Below are positions 49,982 to 59,395 of a stretch of 64,000 bases of DNA, piece after piece (positions within the stretch are counted from its first letter, which is position 1; each line of letters begins with the position of its first letter). The translations under genes were made by a program, and so were the position numbers. Source of the stretch: Thermoplasmata archaeon (GTDB lineage Archaea > Thermoplasmatota > Thermoplasmata > Lutacidiplasmatales > UBA184); NCBI GenBank assembly GCA_022749815.1, contig JAKIWV010000004.1:1-64000 (forward strand), given 5' to 3'. The notes under the pieces were generated by a model that did no database searches, was not told where the DNA came from, and saw only the letters and a program-made list of their open reading frames with translations.

Positions 49982-50788
49982 ATGACGGAGCGTCTCCCGG
50001 TCGTCGTCAAACTGGGGGGGAGCGTGCTCACTCGCAAGAAGGAGGCCGCTCGTCTGCGTCCGAAAGTGCTCCACCGACTCGCCGAGGAGCTGGCCCAGTC
50101 CGGAGGGCCGCCCATCGTCGTTCTTCACGGGGCCGGCTCGTTCGGACACCCTGGCGCCGTTCGCTGGAACTTGGCCCGTCCCCCGGTGGACCCCTCCGAA
50201 CGTCAACATCGCCTCCGCGGGGCGGCGATCGTGAGCGCCGAGGTCCGGCGGCTGCACGGGGAGGTCCTCCGAACCCTCGTCGATGCGGGGCTCGCTCCGT
50301 TCTCGGTTCCGGCCCAGGCAATCTCGATCAACCGCGCGGGAAGATTGGTGCGCCTGGACATTGAGCCGTTTCGCCGAGTGCTCGGCCAGGGAGGCGTTCC
50401 GGTCTCGTTCGGTGACGTGGTGCCGGATGAGGAGTGGGGGTTCTCTGTTCTGTCCGCTGACACGATTGCCGTCGACCTAGTCCGCCACCTTCCGTCACGC
50501 CGCCTGGTCTTTGTCAGCGACGTCGAAGGAGTGTTGGCGCCTGCCGGGGGCAGCCCGCGCCGAAGAGCCATCCCCCGGATTACTCCCGCAGTGCTCGAGT
50601 CGCTACCGGCAATCGAGGGTGTCCCCGACGTGACGGGGGGGATCCGAGGCAAGGTGGAATCAATGTTGGCCGCGGCGGAGGCCGGCGCTGACGCAGGGCT
50701 TATTAGCGGACTTCGGCATGGCGCGCTTTCTCGCGCCCTTCGGGGGGAGATTGTCTATGGGAGCTGGTGCACACCGCAAGGCTCCTAA
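49982..50788 (+). CDS. ipk: Isopentenyl phosphate kinase
   Basis: Phosphorylates isopentenyl phosphate to IPP in the archaeal mevalonate pathway variants. 268 residues from ATG 49982 (MTERLPVVVKLGGSVLTRKK). The amino-acid-kinase fold shows VKLGGSVLT, LHGAGSFGHPGA with the IPK-specific His, VSFGDVVPDEEWGFSVLSADTIAVDL, and VTGGIRGKVESML. The 3' end overlaps the IPP isomerase start, so the two consecutive steps are coupled. Confidence 0.94.
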   Translation: MTERLPVVVKLGGSVLTRKKEAARLRPKVLHRLAEELAQSGGPPIVVLHGAGSFGHPGAVRWNLARPPVDPSERQHRLRGAAIVSAEVRRLHGEVLRTLVDAGLAPFSVPAQAISINRAGRLVRLDIEPFRRVLGQGGVPVSFGDVVPDEEWGFSVLSADTIAVDLVRHLPSRRLVFVSDVEGVLAPAGGSPRRRAIPRITPAVLESLPAIEGVPDVTGGIRGKVESMLAAAEAGADAGLISGLRHGALSRALRGEIVYGSWCTPQGS

Positions 50789-51875
50789 AGGTCGGCGCCC
50801 GCCTCCGGCCGGCGCGGCGGGCCTGCTGAGCCACCGGAAAGCCGAGCACGTGAAGGTCGTCCTGGGCGAAAACGTCGAGGGACGATACCGCTACTGGGAC
50901 GACATCCAACTCTTCCACAACGCACTACCGGAGATCGACTTCAGTGAGATCGATGCGTCGGTGGAATTCTTCGGGAAGCGGCTTCAGGCCCCTCTCATGA
51001 TCACCGGAATGACGGGAGGCTACCCTGGTGCTGTCACGATCAACAGCAATCTGGCCCGAGCGGCGGCCGAAGTCGGAATCGCGATGGGGGTGGGAAGCGA
51101 GCGGGCAGCCATCCTCAAAGGGAGCTACCCAGAAAGCTACTCCTGCGTAGCAAAGTTCCCCGTTCCGCTGAAGTTCGCCAATATCGGTGCTCCACAGATC
51201 ATCGCCCAATCCCCCGGAGACCGTGTGATTGGCCTGGACGAGGCCCGGGCCGCGATGGAGCTGATCGGCGCTGAGGCGCTGGCGATCCACCTCAATTTCC
51301 TCCAGGAAATGGTTCAGCCGGAGGGCGACCGACGCGCGCGCGGCTGCCTCGATCAAATCCAGCGGTTAGCCCGGGAGCTGCCGGTCCTCGCGAAGGAGAC
51401 CGGGGCGGGTCTCTCGCGATTCGTCGCAGAGCGCCTCCGGACGGCCGGCGTCCGCGCGTTTGACGTGAGCGGGACGGGGGGTACGAGTTTCGCCGCCGTC
51501 GAGCATTACCGTGCTGTAGCCCAAGGGGCGCATCGGGAAGCCCGCGTGGGGAAGACGTTCTGGAATTGGGGGATCCCCTCCCCGGTGTCGGTCCGAGAAC
51601 TGGTGCCGCTCGAGTTGCCGATCGTTGCCAGCGGAGGGATCCGGTCCGGGCTCGACGTGGCCAGAGCGATTGCTCTGGGCGCCACGGCGGCGGGAATCGC
51701 CGGGGGGGTCCTCCGGGCAGCGTCGACGGGATACGCCCAGGCCCGCGCCGAGCTGGAGCAGATCGTCTATGAGTTCAAGGTCGCGATGTTCCTGACCGGT
51801 AGCCGGACCATCGACGAATTGCGACGCACCCGTTACACGGTCACCGGCGAGACGCGCGAATGGCTCGAACGGTGA
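50757..51875 (+). CDS. fni: Type 2 isopentenyl-diphosphate isomerase
   Basis: An FMN-dependent isomerase interconverting IPP and DMAPP. 372 residues from ATG 50757, with SHRKAEHVKVVL at the front, PLMITGMTGGYPGA, HLNFLQEMVQPEGDR (catalytic Gln/Glu region), VLAKETGAGLSRF, DVSGTGGTSFAAVE and the phosphate loop VASGGIRSGLDVARAIALGA. The start overlaps IPK by 32 bp; an earlier in-frame ATG (50718) is possible. Confidence 0.95.
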   Translation: MGAGAHRKAPKGRRPPPAGAAGLLSHRKAEHVKVVLGENVEGRYRYWDDIQLFHNALPEIDFSEIDASVEFFGKRLQAPLMITGMTGGYPGAVTINSNLARAAAEVGIAMGVGSERAAILKGSYPESYSCVAKFPVPLKFANIGAPQIIAQSPGDRVIGLDEARAAMELIGAEALAIHLNFLQEMVQPEGDRRARGCLDQIQRLARELPVLAKETGAGLSRFVAERLRTAGVRAFDVSGTGGTSFAAVEHYRAVAQGAHREARVGKTFWNWGIPSPVSVRELVPLELPIVASGGIRSGLDVARAIALGATAAGIAGGVLRAASTGYAQARAELEQIVYEFKVAMFLTGSRTIDELRRTRYTVTGETREWLER

Positions 51876-53425
51876 CGGCGGGCCCATCGGGGGCCTCGCC
51901 CTTCGTCGTGCCCGGCGACCGAGATGAGCTCGAGCGGGAGAAGCTCCGTTGGATCCGTGCGGGGATCGAGGACCACATGCTCTCGAACGCCGAGCTCCTG
52001 GCCCGCGCGAGCGGAACCGAACGGGCTCGGGCCGCACAGATCCTCCGTCGGAAACCGTCCCGAACGCTTTCGGGGGTGGCGATCGTTGCTGTGATGACCG
52101 CCCCGGCGGCCTGCCCTCACGGAAAGTGCACCTACTGCCCCGGAGGCCTGGATCATCGCTCGCCGCAGAGCTACACGGGGGAGGAACCTTCGGCCCTCCG
52201 GGGAGCGCAACTCCACTATGACGCGCGTGCGATCACTGAACATCGGCTCGCTTCGCTCGAATCAGTCGGTCACTCGACGTCAAAGGTGGAGGTCATCCTC
52301 ATGGGAGGCACGTTCCCCGCCCGACCTTCGGCCTACCGCGAGGACGTTTTCCGAGGGGTCTTCGAAGGGCTCAACGGTGGCCCGGCGGCCACGCTCGACG
52401 AGGCGCAGCACGCTAACGAGACCGCGGCACGTCGATGCGTGAGCCTCACCGTCGAGACTCGACCCGATTGGTGCGACGGCCGAATTCTTCCCGAGCTGCT
52501 CGCGGCGGGCGTCACGCGGGTCGAGATCGGAGTCGAATGCCTGACGGACCGGGTCCTCTGGGCGACGGGAAGAGCCCACGGAGTAGACGAGGTGCGTCGG
52601 GCTACTCGAGAGGCGCGGGATCGCGGTCTCAAAGTGTGCTATCACTGGATGCTGGGACTCCCCGGGATGGATCCAGAACGCGACCTCGCCGACTTCCGCA
52701 CCATGTTCCAGGATCCGGACTTCCGGCCGGACATGTTGAAGATCTATCCGACGCTGGTCGTACCGGGCACCGCGCTATTCGACGAATGGACGTCCGGACG
52801 GTATGCCCCGTACGACACGCCGACAGCGGCCAGGCTCCTTGCACGGGAGAAGGCTGAGATTCCGCCCTACGTTCGAATCCAGCGCATCCAGCGCGACATT
52901 CCGGCGCGGTTAATCGCCGCCGGCGTGCGGAACGGGAATCTCCGACAGATCGCCCGTGAACAGCTCCGCGCAGAGGGATGGCGGTGCCGGTGTCTTCGAT
53001 GCCGGGAACCAGGCCGGGGAGCCACGCCCGACCCCGACGCTCTGGAGCTCGAGGCCCAGGAGTACGATGCCTCGGGGGGCCGGGAGGTGTTCTTGAGCTG
53101 GGAAGACCCCGCTACGGACATCGTCGCTGGATTCTTGCGACTCCGCTTTCCAGGGTCCCAGACCGTCGGCGGCCTCACGGAACCGGTGGTCCGTGAGCTC
53201 AAGGTGCTGGGTGTGGAAGTGCCGGTGACCGTCGCGCCCCACGGCGCTGGAGAGTACCAGCATCGTGGGCTCGGCCGGGCACTCCTAGAGGCGGCCGAAG
53301 CGCGGGCCCGCGACGCCGGGTACCGGTCGCTGTTCGTCATGAGCGCCGTCGGCACCCGTGAGTACTACCGCCATCTTGGGTATGGACCGGCCGGGCCTTG
53401 GATGTCCCGGTTGCTGATACCCTGA
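51860..53425 (+). CDS. elp3: tRNA U34 carboxymethyltransferase, archaeal Elp3
   Basis: A radical SAM plus GNAT enzyme that installs the cm5 group on wobble uridine. 521 residues. SAM cluster Cys residues lie in CPHGKCTYCPGG with the family's long Cys spacing. GTFPARP, VEIGVECLTDRVLWATGR and GLKVCYHWMLGLPGMDPERDL belong to the radical SAM barrel. A second Cys cluster CRCLRCREPG follows. The GNAT domain closes the protein (GEYQHRGLGRALLEAAEARARDAGY, split). It overlaps the fni 3' end by 16 bp and is probably co-transcribed. Confidence 0.95.
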   Translation: MARTVTAGPSGASPFVVPGDRDELEREKLRWIRAGIEDHMLSNAELLARASGTERARAAQILRRKPSRTLSGVAIVAVMTAPAACPHGKCTYCPGGLDHRSPQSYTGEEPSALRGAQLHYDARAITEHRLASLESVGHSTSKVEVILMGGTFPARPSAYREDVFRGVFEGLNGGPAATLDEAQHANETAARRCVSLTVETRPDWCDGRILPELLAAGVTRVEIGVECLTDRVLWATGRAHGVDEVRRATREARDRGLKVCYHWMLGLPGMDPERDLADFRTMFQDPDFRPDMLKIYPTLVVPGTALFDEWTSGRYAPYDTPTAARLLAREKAEIPPYVRIQRIQRDIPARLIAAGVRNGNLRQIAREQLRAEGWRCRCLRCREPGRGATPDPDALELEAQEYDASGGREVFLSWEDPATDIVAGFLRLRFPGSQTVGGLTEPVVRELKVLGVEVPVTVAPHGAGEYQHRGLGRALLEAAEARARDAGYRSLFVMSAVGTREYYRHLGYGPAGPWMSRLLIP

Positions 53426-53503
53426 CCCGACTACGCTTCAGAGATCGGATGTAGCCGGCTTTCTGGCTCTTGAATAGGCCGCTTTCGGCTCGCGCCGCGC
53501 AAA

Positions 53504-53512
53504 GCTATAATC
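53504..53512 (+). promoter_or_regulatory. TATA box of the 2-oxoacid dehydrogenase operon
   Basis: GCTATAATC lies about 40 bp before the GTG of the first E1alpha gene and after the elp3 stop. It is the only promoter-like element seen before the six-gene operon. Confidence 0.5.
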
Positions 53513-53548
53513 GGCCCCCCCGCTCCCTTCTGTCGGGCGCTCTCGTTC

Positions 53549-54625
53549 GTGCCGCTATTGGTGTCTGGGCCGGTTGCGACGTCAACGTTGGCCACCGAGA
53601 TCGCGCCGGAAGACCTCCCCTCCATTTACCGGGCGATGGTGGTTGCTCGTGCGCTCGATGAACGATGTCTCACGATGCAACGGCAGGGTCGGATCGGTTT
53701 TTACGTGCCCGTCATGGGCCAAGAGGCCGCGCAGGTGGCCTGCGCCTGGGCCCTGGAGGCGAAGGATTGGATCTTCCCGGCGTACCGGGAACTCGGCCTT
53801 GCTCTCGTTCGAGGTGTGACCCCGGAAGAGCTCCTCGACCAGTTCTTCGGCAACGCCGCCGACCGGCTGAAGGGCCGTCAAATGCCCAACCATTACGGGT
53901 ACCGGGACCGGAACTTCGTAAGCCCCTCGAGCCCGATCGGAACTCAGATCACCCAGGCGGTCGGCGCCGCCATGGCGGCACGTCGTCGGAACGACCCGAT
54001 CGTGACGATCCCATTCTTCGGGGACGGTGCGACGAGCTCGAACGACTTTCACGCGGGTCTCAACTTCGCCGGCGTGTTCCGCACGCCAACGATATTCTTC
54101 TGTCAGAACAACGGGTGGGCGATCTCATTGCCCCGAAGCCGCCAGACCGCTGCAAAAACGCTGGCGGAGAAGGGCGCCGCCTACGGGGTGCCGGGCGTCG
54201 TGGTCGACGGGAACGACGTGCACCAGGTATTCCGCACGGTCAGGGGGGCTCGCGCACGCGCCATCGCCGGCGACGGTCCGACCCTCATCGAGGCCCAGGT
54301 CTATCGTCTCGGCCCCCACTCCACGTCGGACGACCCCCGGCGGTACCGAACCGACGCCGAGCTTGCGGAGTGGAAACAACGCGACCCGATTGGCCGGCTC
54401 AAGCACGAATTGGTCGATGCGGGGCAGTGGTCCGAGGAGCGGGACAGCCAGTTGCTGGAGGAAGTCCGAGCCGACATCGCCGGCGCGGTGCAACGGTCGG
54501 AATCCGTCGGTGCGGCAGACCCGCTGTCGTTCCTCGATGACGTCTACGCGACCCGGTCGCCGGCCTTGGAGGAGCAACGCCAACAGCTCGAGGGGTGGAT
54601 CCAGACGGGACTGGTGAAGCTGTGA
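53549..54625 (+). CDS. pdhA: 2-oxoacid (pyruvate) dehydrogenase E1 alpha, first copy
   Basis: The thiamine-diphosphate-binding subunit of a 2-oxoacid dehydrogenase complex, 358 residues from GTG 53549. ARALDERCLTMQRQGRIGFYVPVMGQEA (split) opens the family pattern, the TPP motif is FGDGATSSNDFHAGLNFAG with CQNNGWAIS, and the phosphorylation-loop-like HSTSDDPRRYR is present. The stop overlaps the E1beta start as GTGA. Pyruvate or branched-chain 2-oxoacids are equally possible substrates from sequence. Confidence 0.93.
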   Translation: MPLLVSGPVATSTLATEIAPEDLPSIYRAMVVARALDERCLTMQRQGRIGFYVPVMGQEAAQVACAWALEAKDWIFPAYRELGLALVRGVTPEELLDQFFGNAADRLKGRQMPNHYGYRDRNFVSPSSPIGTQITQAVGAAMAARRRNDPIVTIPFFGDGATSSNDFHAGLNFAGVFRTPTIFFCQNNGWAISLPRSRQTAAKTLAEKGAAYGVPGVVVDGNDVHQVFRTVRGARARAIAGDGPTLIEAQVYRLGPHSTSDDPRRYRTDAELAEWKQRDPIGRLKHELVDAGQWSEERDSQLLEEVRADIAGAVQRSESVGAADPLSFLDDVYATRSPALEEQRQQLEGWIQTGLVKL

Positions 54626-55599
54626 CCGAAATTACGATGGTTCAGGCGATCAATCGGGCGCTGCGGACTGCGATGGCCGCCGATCCAGAGGTGCTGCTTC
54701 TCGGGGAGGACATCGGGGTGAACGGGGGCGTGTTCCGGGCCACCGAGGGTCTGCTGAAAGAGTTCGGGAGTGAGCGGGTGATCGACACTCCGCTTTCTGA
54801 AACCGGAATCATCGGCACCGCCATTGGGATGGCGTTGTACGGGCTCAAGCCGGTGGCGGAGATACAGTTCCTCGACTTCATCTACCCCGGCTTCGACCAA
54901 ATTGTGAGCGAGCTCGCCAAGTTCCGCTACCGCTCCGGCGGGCAGTATCCCTGCCACGTGGTCATCCGGTCGCCGTACGGCGGGGGCATCAAGGGTGGAC
55001 TCTACCACTCCCAAAGTACGGAGGTCTACTTCACGCATACCGCCGGTCTCAAGGTGGTCGTCCCTTCCACGCCGGCCGACGCCCAAGGACTCCTGCTCTC
55101 GGCGATCTTCGACCCCGATCCGGTCATGTTCCTCGAGCCCAAGCGGATCTACCGCGCCGTTACGGGGGAGGTTCCCGAAGGGGACCATCGGGTGCCCATC
55201 GGTAAGGCACGCAATGTCCGGGAGGGTCACGACGTGAGCGTCTTCGCGTACGGGGCGATGATCCCACCGGCGACCGATGCCTGCCAATCCCTCGAGGCCG
55301 AAGGGATCTCCGCCGAACTCATCGACCTCCGAACCCTCTCGCCATTGGACACCTCGGCGGTCCTAGGGTCCGTCGAGAAGACCGGCCGGGCCGTCGTCGT
55401 CCACGAAGCCGCCCGGTTCTGTGGATACGGCGCTGAGATCGCGGCCGTCCTCGCGGAAAAGGCGTTCTATTCCTTGAAGGCGCCCGTCGCCCGGGTCACC
55501 GGATTCGACACTCCGTTCCCGTACGCCCTCGAGAATCTGTATCTTCCTAATGCGGCTCGGATCCGAGAAGCGATCGTCGCGACCGTGAAGGCGGCCTGA
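54622..55599 (+). CDS. pdhB: 2-oxoacid dehydrogenase E1 beta
   Basis: Completes the E1 heterotetramer and contributes the second half of the active site. 325 residues from GTG 54622 (VTEITMVQAINRALRTAM). Diagnostic segments: VLLLGEDIGVNGGVFRATEGL, DTPLSETGIIGTAIGMAL, GGGIKGGLYHSQSTEVYFTH with the conserved His, and DLRTLSPLD. Only one beta gene exists in the operon, against two alpha genes. Confidence 0.94.
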   Translation: MTEITMVQAINRALRTAMAADPEVLLLGEDIGVNGGVFRATEGLLKEFGSERVIDTPLSETGIIGTAIGMALYGLKPVAEIQFLDFIYPGFDQIVSELAKFRYRSGGQYPCHVVIRSPYGGGIKGGLYHSQSTEVYFTHTAGLKVVVPSTPADAQGLLLSAIFDPDPVMFLEPKRIYRAVTGEVPEGDHRVPIGKARNVREGHDVSVFAYGAMIPPATDACQSLEAEGISAELIDLRTLSPLDTSAVLGSVEKTGRAVVVHEAARFCGYGAEIAAVLAEKAFYSLKAPVARVTGFDTPFPYALENLYLPNAARIREAIVATVKAA

Positions 55600-55614
55600 C
55601 CGGAGGGATCTCGA

Positions 55615-56904
55615 ATGCTGTACGAGTTCAAGTTGCCCGACGTCGGCGAGGGGGTCGCAGAAGGCGAGGTGGTCAAGTGGTTCGTCCAAGAGGGCGGTTC
55701 GGTCCGCGAGGACGCCCCCCTTGTCTCCGTACTCACCGACAAGGCGAACGTTGAGATTCCCTCCCCCAAGAGCGGAACGGTCGTACGGATTCACGCCCAG
55801 GAGGGGGAGAAGGTCAAGGTCGGAGCCGTGCTCGTGACCCTCGAGGTCGGCGGCGAAGTCACAATACCTACCCATGCATCGACCGCCGCCCCCTCGTTGC
55901 CGGCTCCCCCGGCTCCAACCCCGCTCCCGTCCGCCTCCCCGTCGCCAGCGACCGCGGCGCCCGGCCCGGCGGGCACGGGCAGGTACCTCGCCGCGCCCTT
56001 CGTGCGCCGCCTCGCCGCCGAGCGCGGGATCGACCTCTCGATGGTCTCCGGCTCCGGACCGGGCGGTCGGATACTAGAAGGCGACCTGACTCCCGGACGG
56101 GCCCCCGCGACCCTGGCCGTCCCAACCACAACGGCCCCGTCCCCCTTGCCTCCCCTCGCGGAACCGCCACGGGCGGCACCCCCCGCAAACGACGAAGACG
56201 TCCTCGAACGCGTTCCACTGCGCGGGATCCGGCGCGTCATCGCCGAGCATTTGACGGACGCTCGGCACAAGGCGGCGCATTACACGTACGTCGAGGAAGT
56301 CGATGTCTCCGAGCTGGTCCTCCTCCGCGACCGTATGGCGAAGCACGTCGAGAAGAAGGGAGTCCGGCTGAGCTACCTACCGTTCATCGTGAAAGGTGTC
56401 GTCGCGGGACTTCGCGCCTACCCGCGAGTGAACGCTCGGTTCGACGACGAGCGGCAGGAGTTGGTCGTCCACAAGTCCTACAACATCGGGATCGCCACGG
56501 CCAGCCCCGACGGGCTGCTCGTGCCCGTGCTGCACCACGCCGACCGGAAGAGCGTGACGGAGATCGCCCGGGAGATCCAGGAGGTGGCCGAAAAGGGCCG
56601 CGAGGGAAAGCTGACCCGGGCGGAGATGAACGGCGGCACGTTCACGATCACGAGCCTGGGCGCCCTCGGCGGAGTGCTCGCGACGCCGATCCTCAATTAT
56701 CCCGAGGTCGCCATCCTCGGCGTGCACAAGATAGTCCGGCGGCCCGTGTACCGTCCGGGCGGCACGATCGGTCCGGCCGACTTGATGAATCTCTCCATCT
56801 CACTCGACCATCGAGTGCTGGACGGAGTGGTGGCGGCCCAATTCGTCGCGGTGGTGAAATCGTACATCGAAGACCCGCACCAACTGTTCGCGGAACTCAA
56901 ATGA
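55615..56904 (+). CDS. pdhC: Dihydrolipoamide acyltransferase E2
   Basis: The core of the complex, 429 residues. N-terminal lipoyl domain (FKLPDVGEGVAEGEVVKWFV; lipoyl Lys in LTDKANVEIPSPKSG), a Pro/Ala/Ser linker, a peripheral-subunit-binding domain (APFVRRLAAERGIDLSMVSGSGPGGRILEGDL, split), a second linker, and the catalytic domain ending SLDHRVLDGVVAAQF with the DHRxxDG motif. One lipoyl domain only. The stop overlaps the second E1alpha as ATGA. Confidence 0.95.
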   Translation: MLYEFKLPDVGEGVAEGEVVKWFVQEGGSVREDAPLVSVLTDKANVEIPSPKSGTVVRIHAQEGEKVKVGAVLVTLEVGGEVTIPTHASTAAPSLPAPPAPTPLPSASPSPATAAPGPAGTGRYLAAPFVRRLAAERGIDLSMVSGSGPGGRILEGDLTPGRAPATLAVPTTTAPSPLPPLAEPPRAAPPANDEDVLERVPLRGIRRVIAEHLTDARHKAAHYTYVEEVDVSELVLLRDRMAKHVEKKGVRLSYLPFIVKGVVAGLRAYPRVNARFDDERQELVVHKSYNIGIATASPDGLLVPVLHHADRKSVTEIAREIQEVAEKGREGKLTRAEMNGGTFTITSLGALGGVLATPILNYPEVAILGVHKIVRRPVYRPGGTIGPADLMNLSISLDHRVLDGVVAAQFVAVVKSYIEDPHQLFAELK

Positions 56905-57950
56905 ACGCGGGACCCTCACCGGTGCCCCTGCCGTACTCGGCCCCCGACCTCCAGCGACTGCTCGGCGCCGATTGGTCCCGCCTCTTGTGGACCGCCTACC
57001 GATGGATGCGCACCGCCCGGGCGCTAGACGAGCGGATGATCGCTCTCCAACGGCAGGGTCGGGTGGGATTCTACGGCCCCGGCACGGGTCAAGAAGCAGT
57101 GAGCATCGCGGCCGGCCTTGCGACGCACGAGAACGACTGGGTCTTCCCTGGGCTCCGGGAACAGCTCGTCGCCCTCGTGCGCGGACACCCGCTCGGTACG
57201 TACGTTCACCACCTGTTCGCGGACGGCCTCGACCCGGGCCTCGGCCGTCAAATGCCGTGCCACCCCACGGCTCGCGAGGTTCACCAGGTGTCGATGTCGA
57301 GTTGCGTCGGGACACAGATCACCCATGCGGTGGGGTGCGCCTACGGGTTCCGATTCCGCCACGACGCGGCCGTTGCCCTCGCCTTCTTCGGGGACGGAGG
57401 CACGTCCGTGAACGACTTTCACGCGGGGATGAACTTCGCGGGAGTCTTCCATCTTCCCGTCGTCTTCTGCTGCACGAACAACCAGTGGGCGATCTCCATG
57501 CCCGTGGAACGGCAGAGCCACGTGGCGGAGTTGGCCTCGAAGGCCGCGGCGTATGGGATGCCGGGGCGGCGGGTGGACGGTTCGGACTTCATCGAAACCT
57601 ATCTCCAGCTGTCCCAGGCCCTCGAAGCGGCCCGACGCGGGGAAGGCCCCACTCTCCTCGAGTTCGTAATCTATCGGATGAGCCCCCACACCACGTCGGA
57701 CGATCCCGGCAGGTACCAACCCAAAGACTGGAAGGAGCGTGCGGCCGAGCACGATCCGATGCCTCGGCTGGAGCAACTGCTCGGTGCCCTCGGCTTGCTC
57801 TCGCAAGATCTCGTGCGGGAAATGGACCGACAGATCGACGCGACCCTTCGGGAGGCGGTCGCGGCGGCGGAGGCGACGCCTCCGCCGGGGCCCGACACGT
57901 TGGAGCGCGACGTCTTCGCGCCGTCCCAGCCCGTGGCCGGGACCGATTGA
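56901..57950 (+). CDS. 2-oxoacid dehydrogenase E1 alpha, second copy
   Basis: A second, clearly diverged E1alpha, 349 residues, with its own TPP motif FGDGGTSVNDFHAGMNFAG and CTNNQWAISMP, and the loop HTTSDDPGRYQ. It lies between E2 and E3 and overlaps both neighbours' signals (ATGA with E2). It shares the family framework with the first copy (RALDERMIALQRQGRVGFYGPGTGQEA, split), so both look functional. It may pair with the single E1beta to give a different substrate range, or form an alternative E1. Confidence 0.93.
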   Translation: MNAGPSPVPLPYSAPDLQRLLGADWSRLLWTAYRWMRTARALDERMIALQRQGRVGFYGPGTGQEAVSIAAGLATHENDWVFPGLREQLVALVRGHPLGTYVHHLFADGLDPGLGRQMPCHPTAREVHQVSMSSCVGTQITHAVGCAYGFRFRHDAAVALAFFGDGGTSVNDFHAGMNFAGVFHLPVVFCCTNNQWAISMPVERQSHVAELASKAAAYGMPGRRVDGSDFIETYLQLSQALEAARRGEGPTLLEFVIYRMSPHTTSDDPGRYQPKDWKERAAEHDPMPRLEQLLGALGLLSQDLVREMDRQIDATLREAVAAAEATPPPGPDTLERDVFAPSQPVAGTD

Positions 57951-57952
57951 CA

Positions 57953-59395
57953 ATGGCCGGAACCTACTCCCGGACGACCACGGTCCTGGTGATCGGCGGG
58001 GGACCGGGCGGCTACGTGGCGGCGATCCGCCTCGGCCAGCTCGGTCGAACGACATTGCTGGTGGAAAAAGACCTGCTCGGCGGAGAATGCCTCAACCGAG
58101 GGTGCATTCCGTCGAAGGCGCTGATCCACGTCGCGACGCTCTACGACGCCTTGCGTACCGAAGGTCCCGAGGTTGGGCTCCGGACCACGGGCGAATGGCA
58201 GTTCGACCTCGCGGCGGCTCAGCGTTGGAAGGAGTCCGTGGTGGCCAAGGAGCGGCAAGGGGTGACTTCCCTTCTCAAGAGTGCCGGCGTCACTGTGCTC
58301 TGGGGAACGGCGCGCTTCACCGGCCCGCGCTCGGCGGAGCTCACGGCGCCCGACGGAGGCCGGGAGCGGATCGATTTCGAACAGGCCATCATCGCCACCG
58401 GCGCTGTCCAATCGTCCCTTCGGGGATTCGAGCCGGATGGTCAAGACGTTGTCACGGCCTACGATGTGCTGAACTGGACCTCGCTCCCGGGGTCGGTGCT
58501 CGTACTGGGCGGCGGTGTGAGCGGTTGCGAGCTCGGGGAATTCCTCGCCGCGGCCGGCGCCCAGGTCACGATCGTCGAACTGATGCCTCAGCTGTTGCCG
58601 GGTATGGACCCCGACTTGGCTCGGGAGCTCACCCGACGCCTCGAGGCGCGAGGCGTGAAGGTCCACACCGCGACGAAGGCCATCGCCCTCGATCGCACGG
58701 CAAGCGACGTCCGACTGACGGTCGAGAAAGAAGGAACGCGCTCGGAACTGTCGGCCGACCGGTTGTTCGTGAGCGTGGGGAAACGACCCGCCACGGACGA
58801 GTTGGGTCTCGAGGAGGCGGGCGTGTTGCGGGACGCGAAGACCGGTTTCATTCCCGTCAACGACCGGCAGGCCACGAATGTCGCACACATCTACGCCGTC
58901 GGGGATTGTTGCCAGCCCCCGATGTTGGCCCACAAGGCCTACCGCGAGGGGGTCGTCGCCGCCGAAACCGTCGCGGGCCTCTCCACCCGCTTCCAGTTCC
59001 AAGCGATGCCCTCCGTGGTCTTCACGCTCCCCGAACTGGCGACCGTCGGCCTGACCGTGGCGGAGGCCCTGGCCGCCGGGCACGCGGCCCGGGAGGCCCG
59101 GTTTCCGTACGCCGCGCTCGGGCGAGCTCATGCCTCGCACGGGACCGACGGGTGGGTCAAGATCGTGGGGGATGACAATTCGGGCGCGATCCTCGGGTTC
59201 CAGGGCGCCGGGACGGGCGTCGGCGAGCTCGTCGGCGAAGTGGGGCTCGCGATCGAGATGGGCGCCACCGTCCGCGACCTCGCGCTCACGATCCATCCGC
59301 ACCCCACGTTCTCGGAGTTGCTTCAAGAGGTCGCGCTGCTCTGGTTGGGGGAACCGATGCATGTCGCCCGTCGAGTCGGTAGTCGACCATCGTGA
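57953..59395 (+). CDS. lpdA: Dihydrolipoamide dehydrogenase E3
   Basis: Re-oxidises the lipoyl groups with FAD and NAD. 480 residues from ATG 57953, 2 bp after the previous stop. FAD site VLVIGGGPGGYVAAIRLGQLG, redox disulfide GGECLNRGCIPSKAL, NAD site SVLVLGGGVSGCELGEFLAAAG, second FAD motif IYAVGDCC, and the active-site His-Glu pair in LTIHPHPTFSELLQE. The frame is open far upstream through the previous gene, but that extension is a high-GC shadow. Confidence 0.96.
   Translation: MAGTYSRTTTVLVIGGGPGGYVAAIRLGQLGRTTLLVEKDLLGGECLNRGCIPSKALIHVATLYDALRTEGPEVGLRTTGEWQFDLAAAQRWKESVVAKERQGVTSLLKSAGVTVLWGTARFTGPRSAELTAPDGGRERIDFEQAIIATGAVQSSLRGFEPDGQDVVTAYDVLNWTSLPGSVLVLGGGVSGCELGEFLAAAGAQVTIVELMPQLLPGMDPDLARELTRRLEARGVKVHTATKAIALDRTASDVRLTVEKEGTRSELSADRLFVSVGKRPATDELGLEEAGVLRDAKTGFIPVNDRQATNVAHIYAVGDCCQPPMLAHKAYREGVVAAETVAGLSTRFQFQAMPSVVFTLPELATVGLTVAEALAAGHAAREARFPYAALGRAHASHGTDGWVKIVGDDNSGAILGFQGAGTGVGELVGEVGLAIEMGATVRDLALTIHPHPTFSELLQEVALLWLGEPMHVARRVGSRPS

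Noticed and set aside
56972-57952. Long N-terminal extension of the E3 gene (327 codons)
   Set aside because: It overlaps the second E1alpha in another frame and is Arg/Pro/Gly-rich. The real E3 start with its FAD motif is at 57953.
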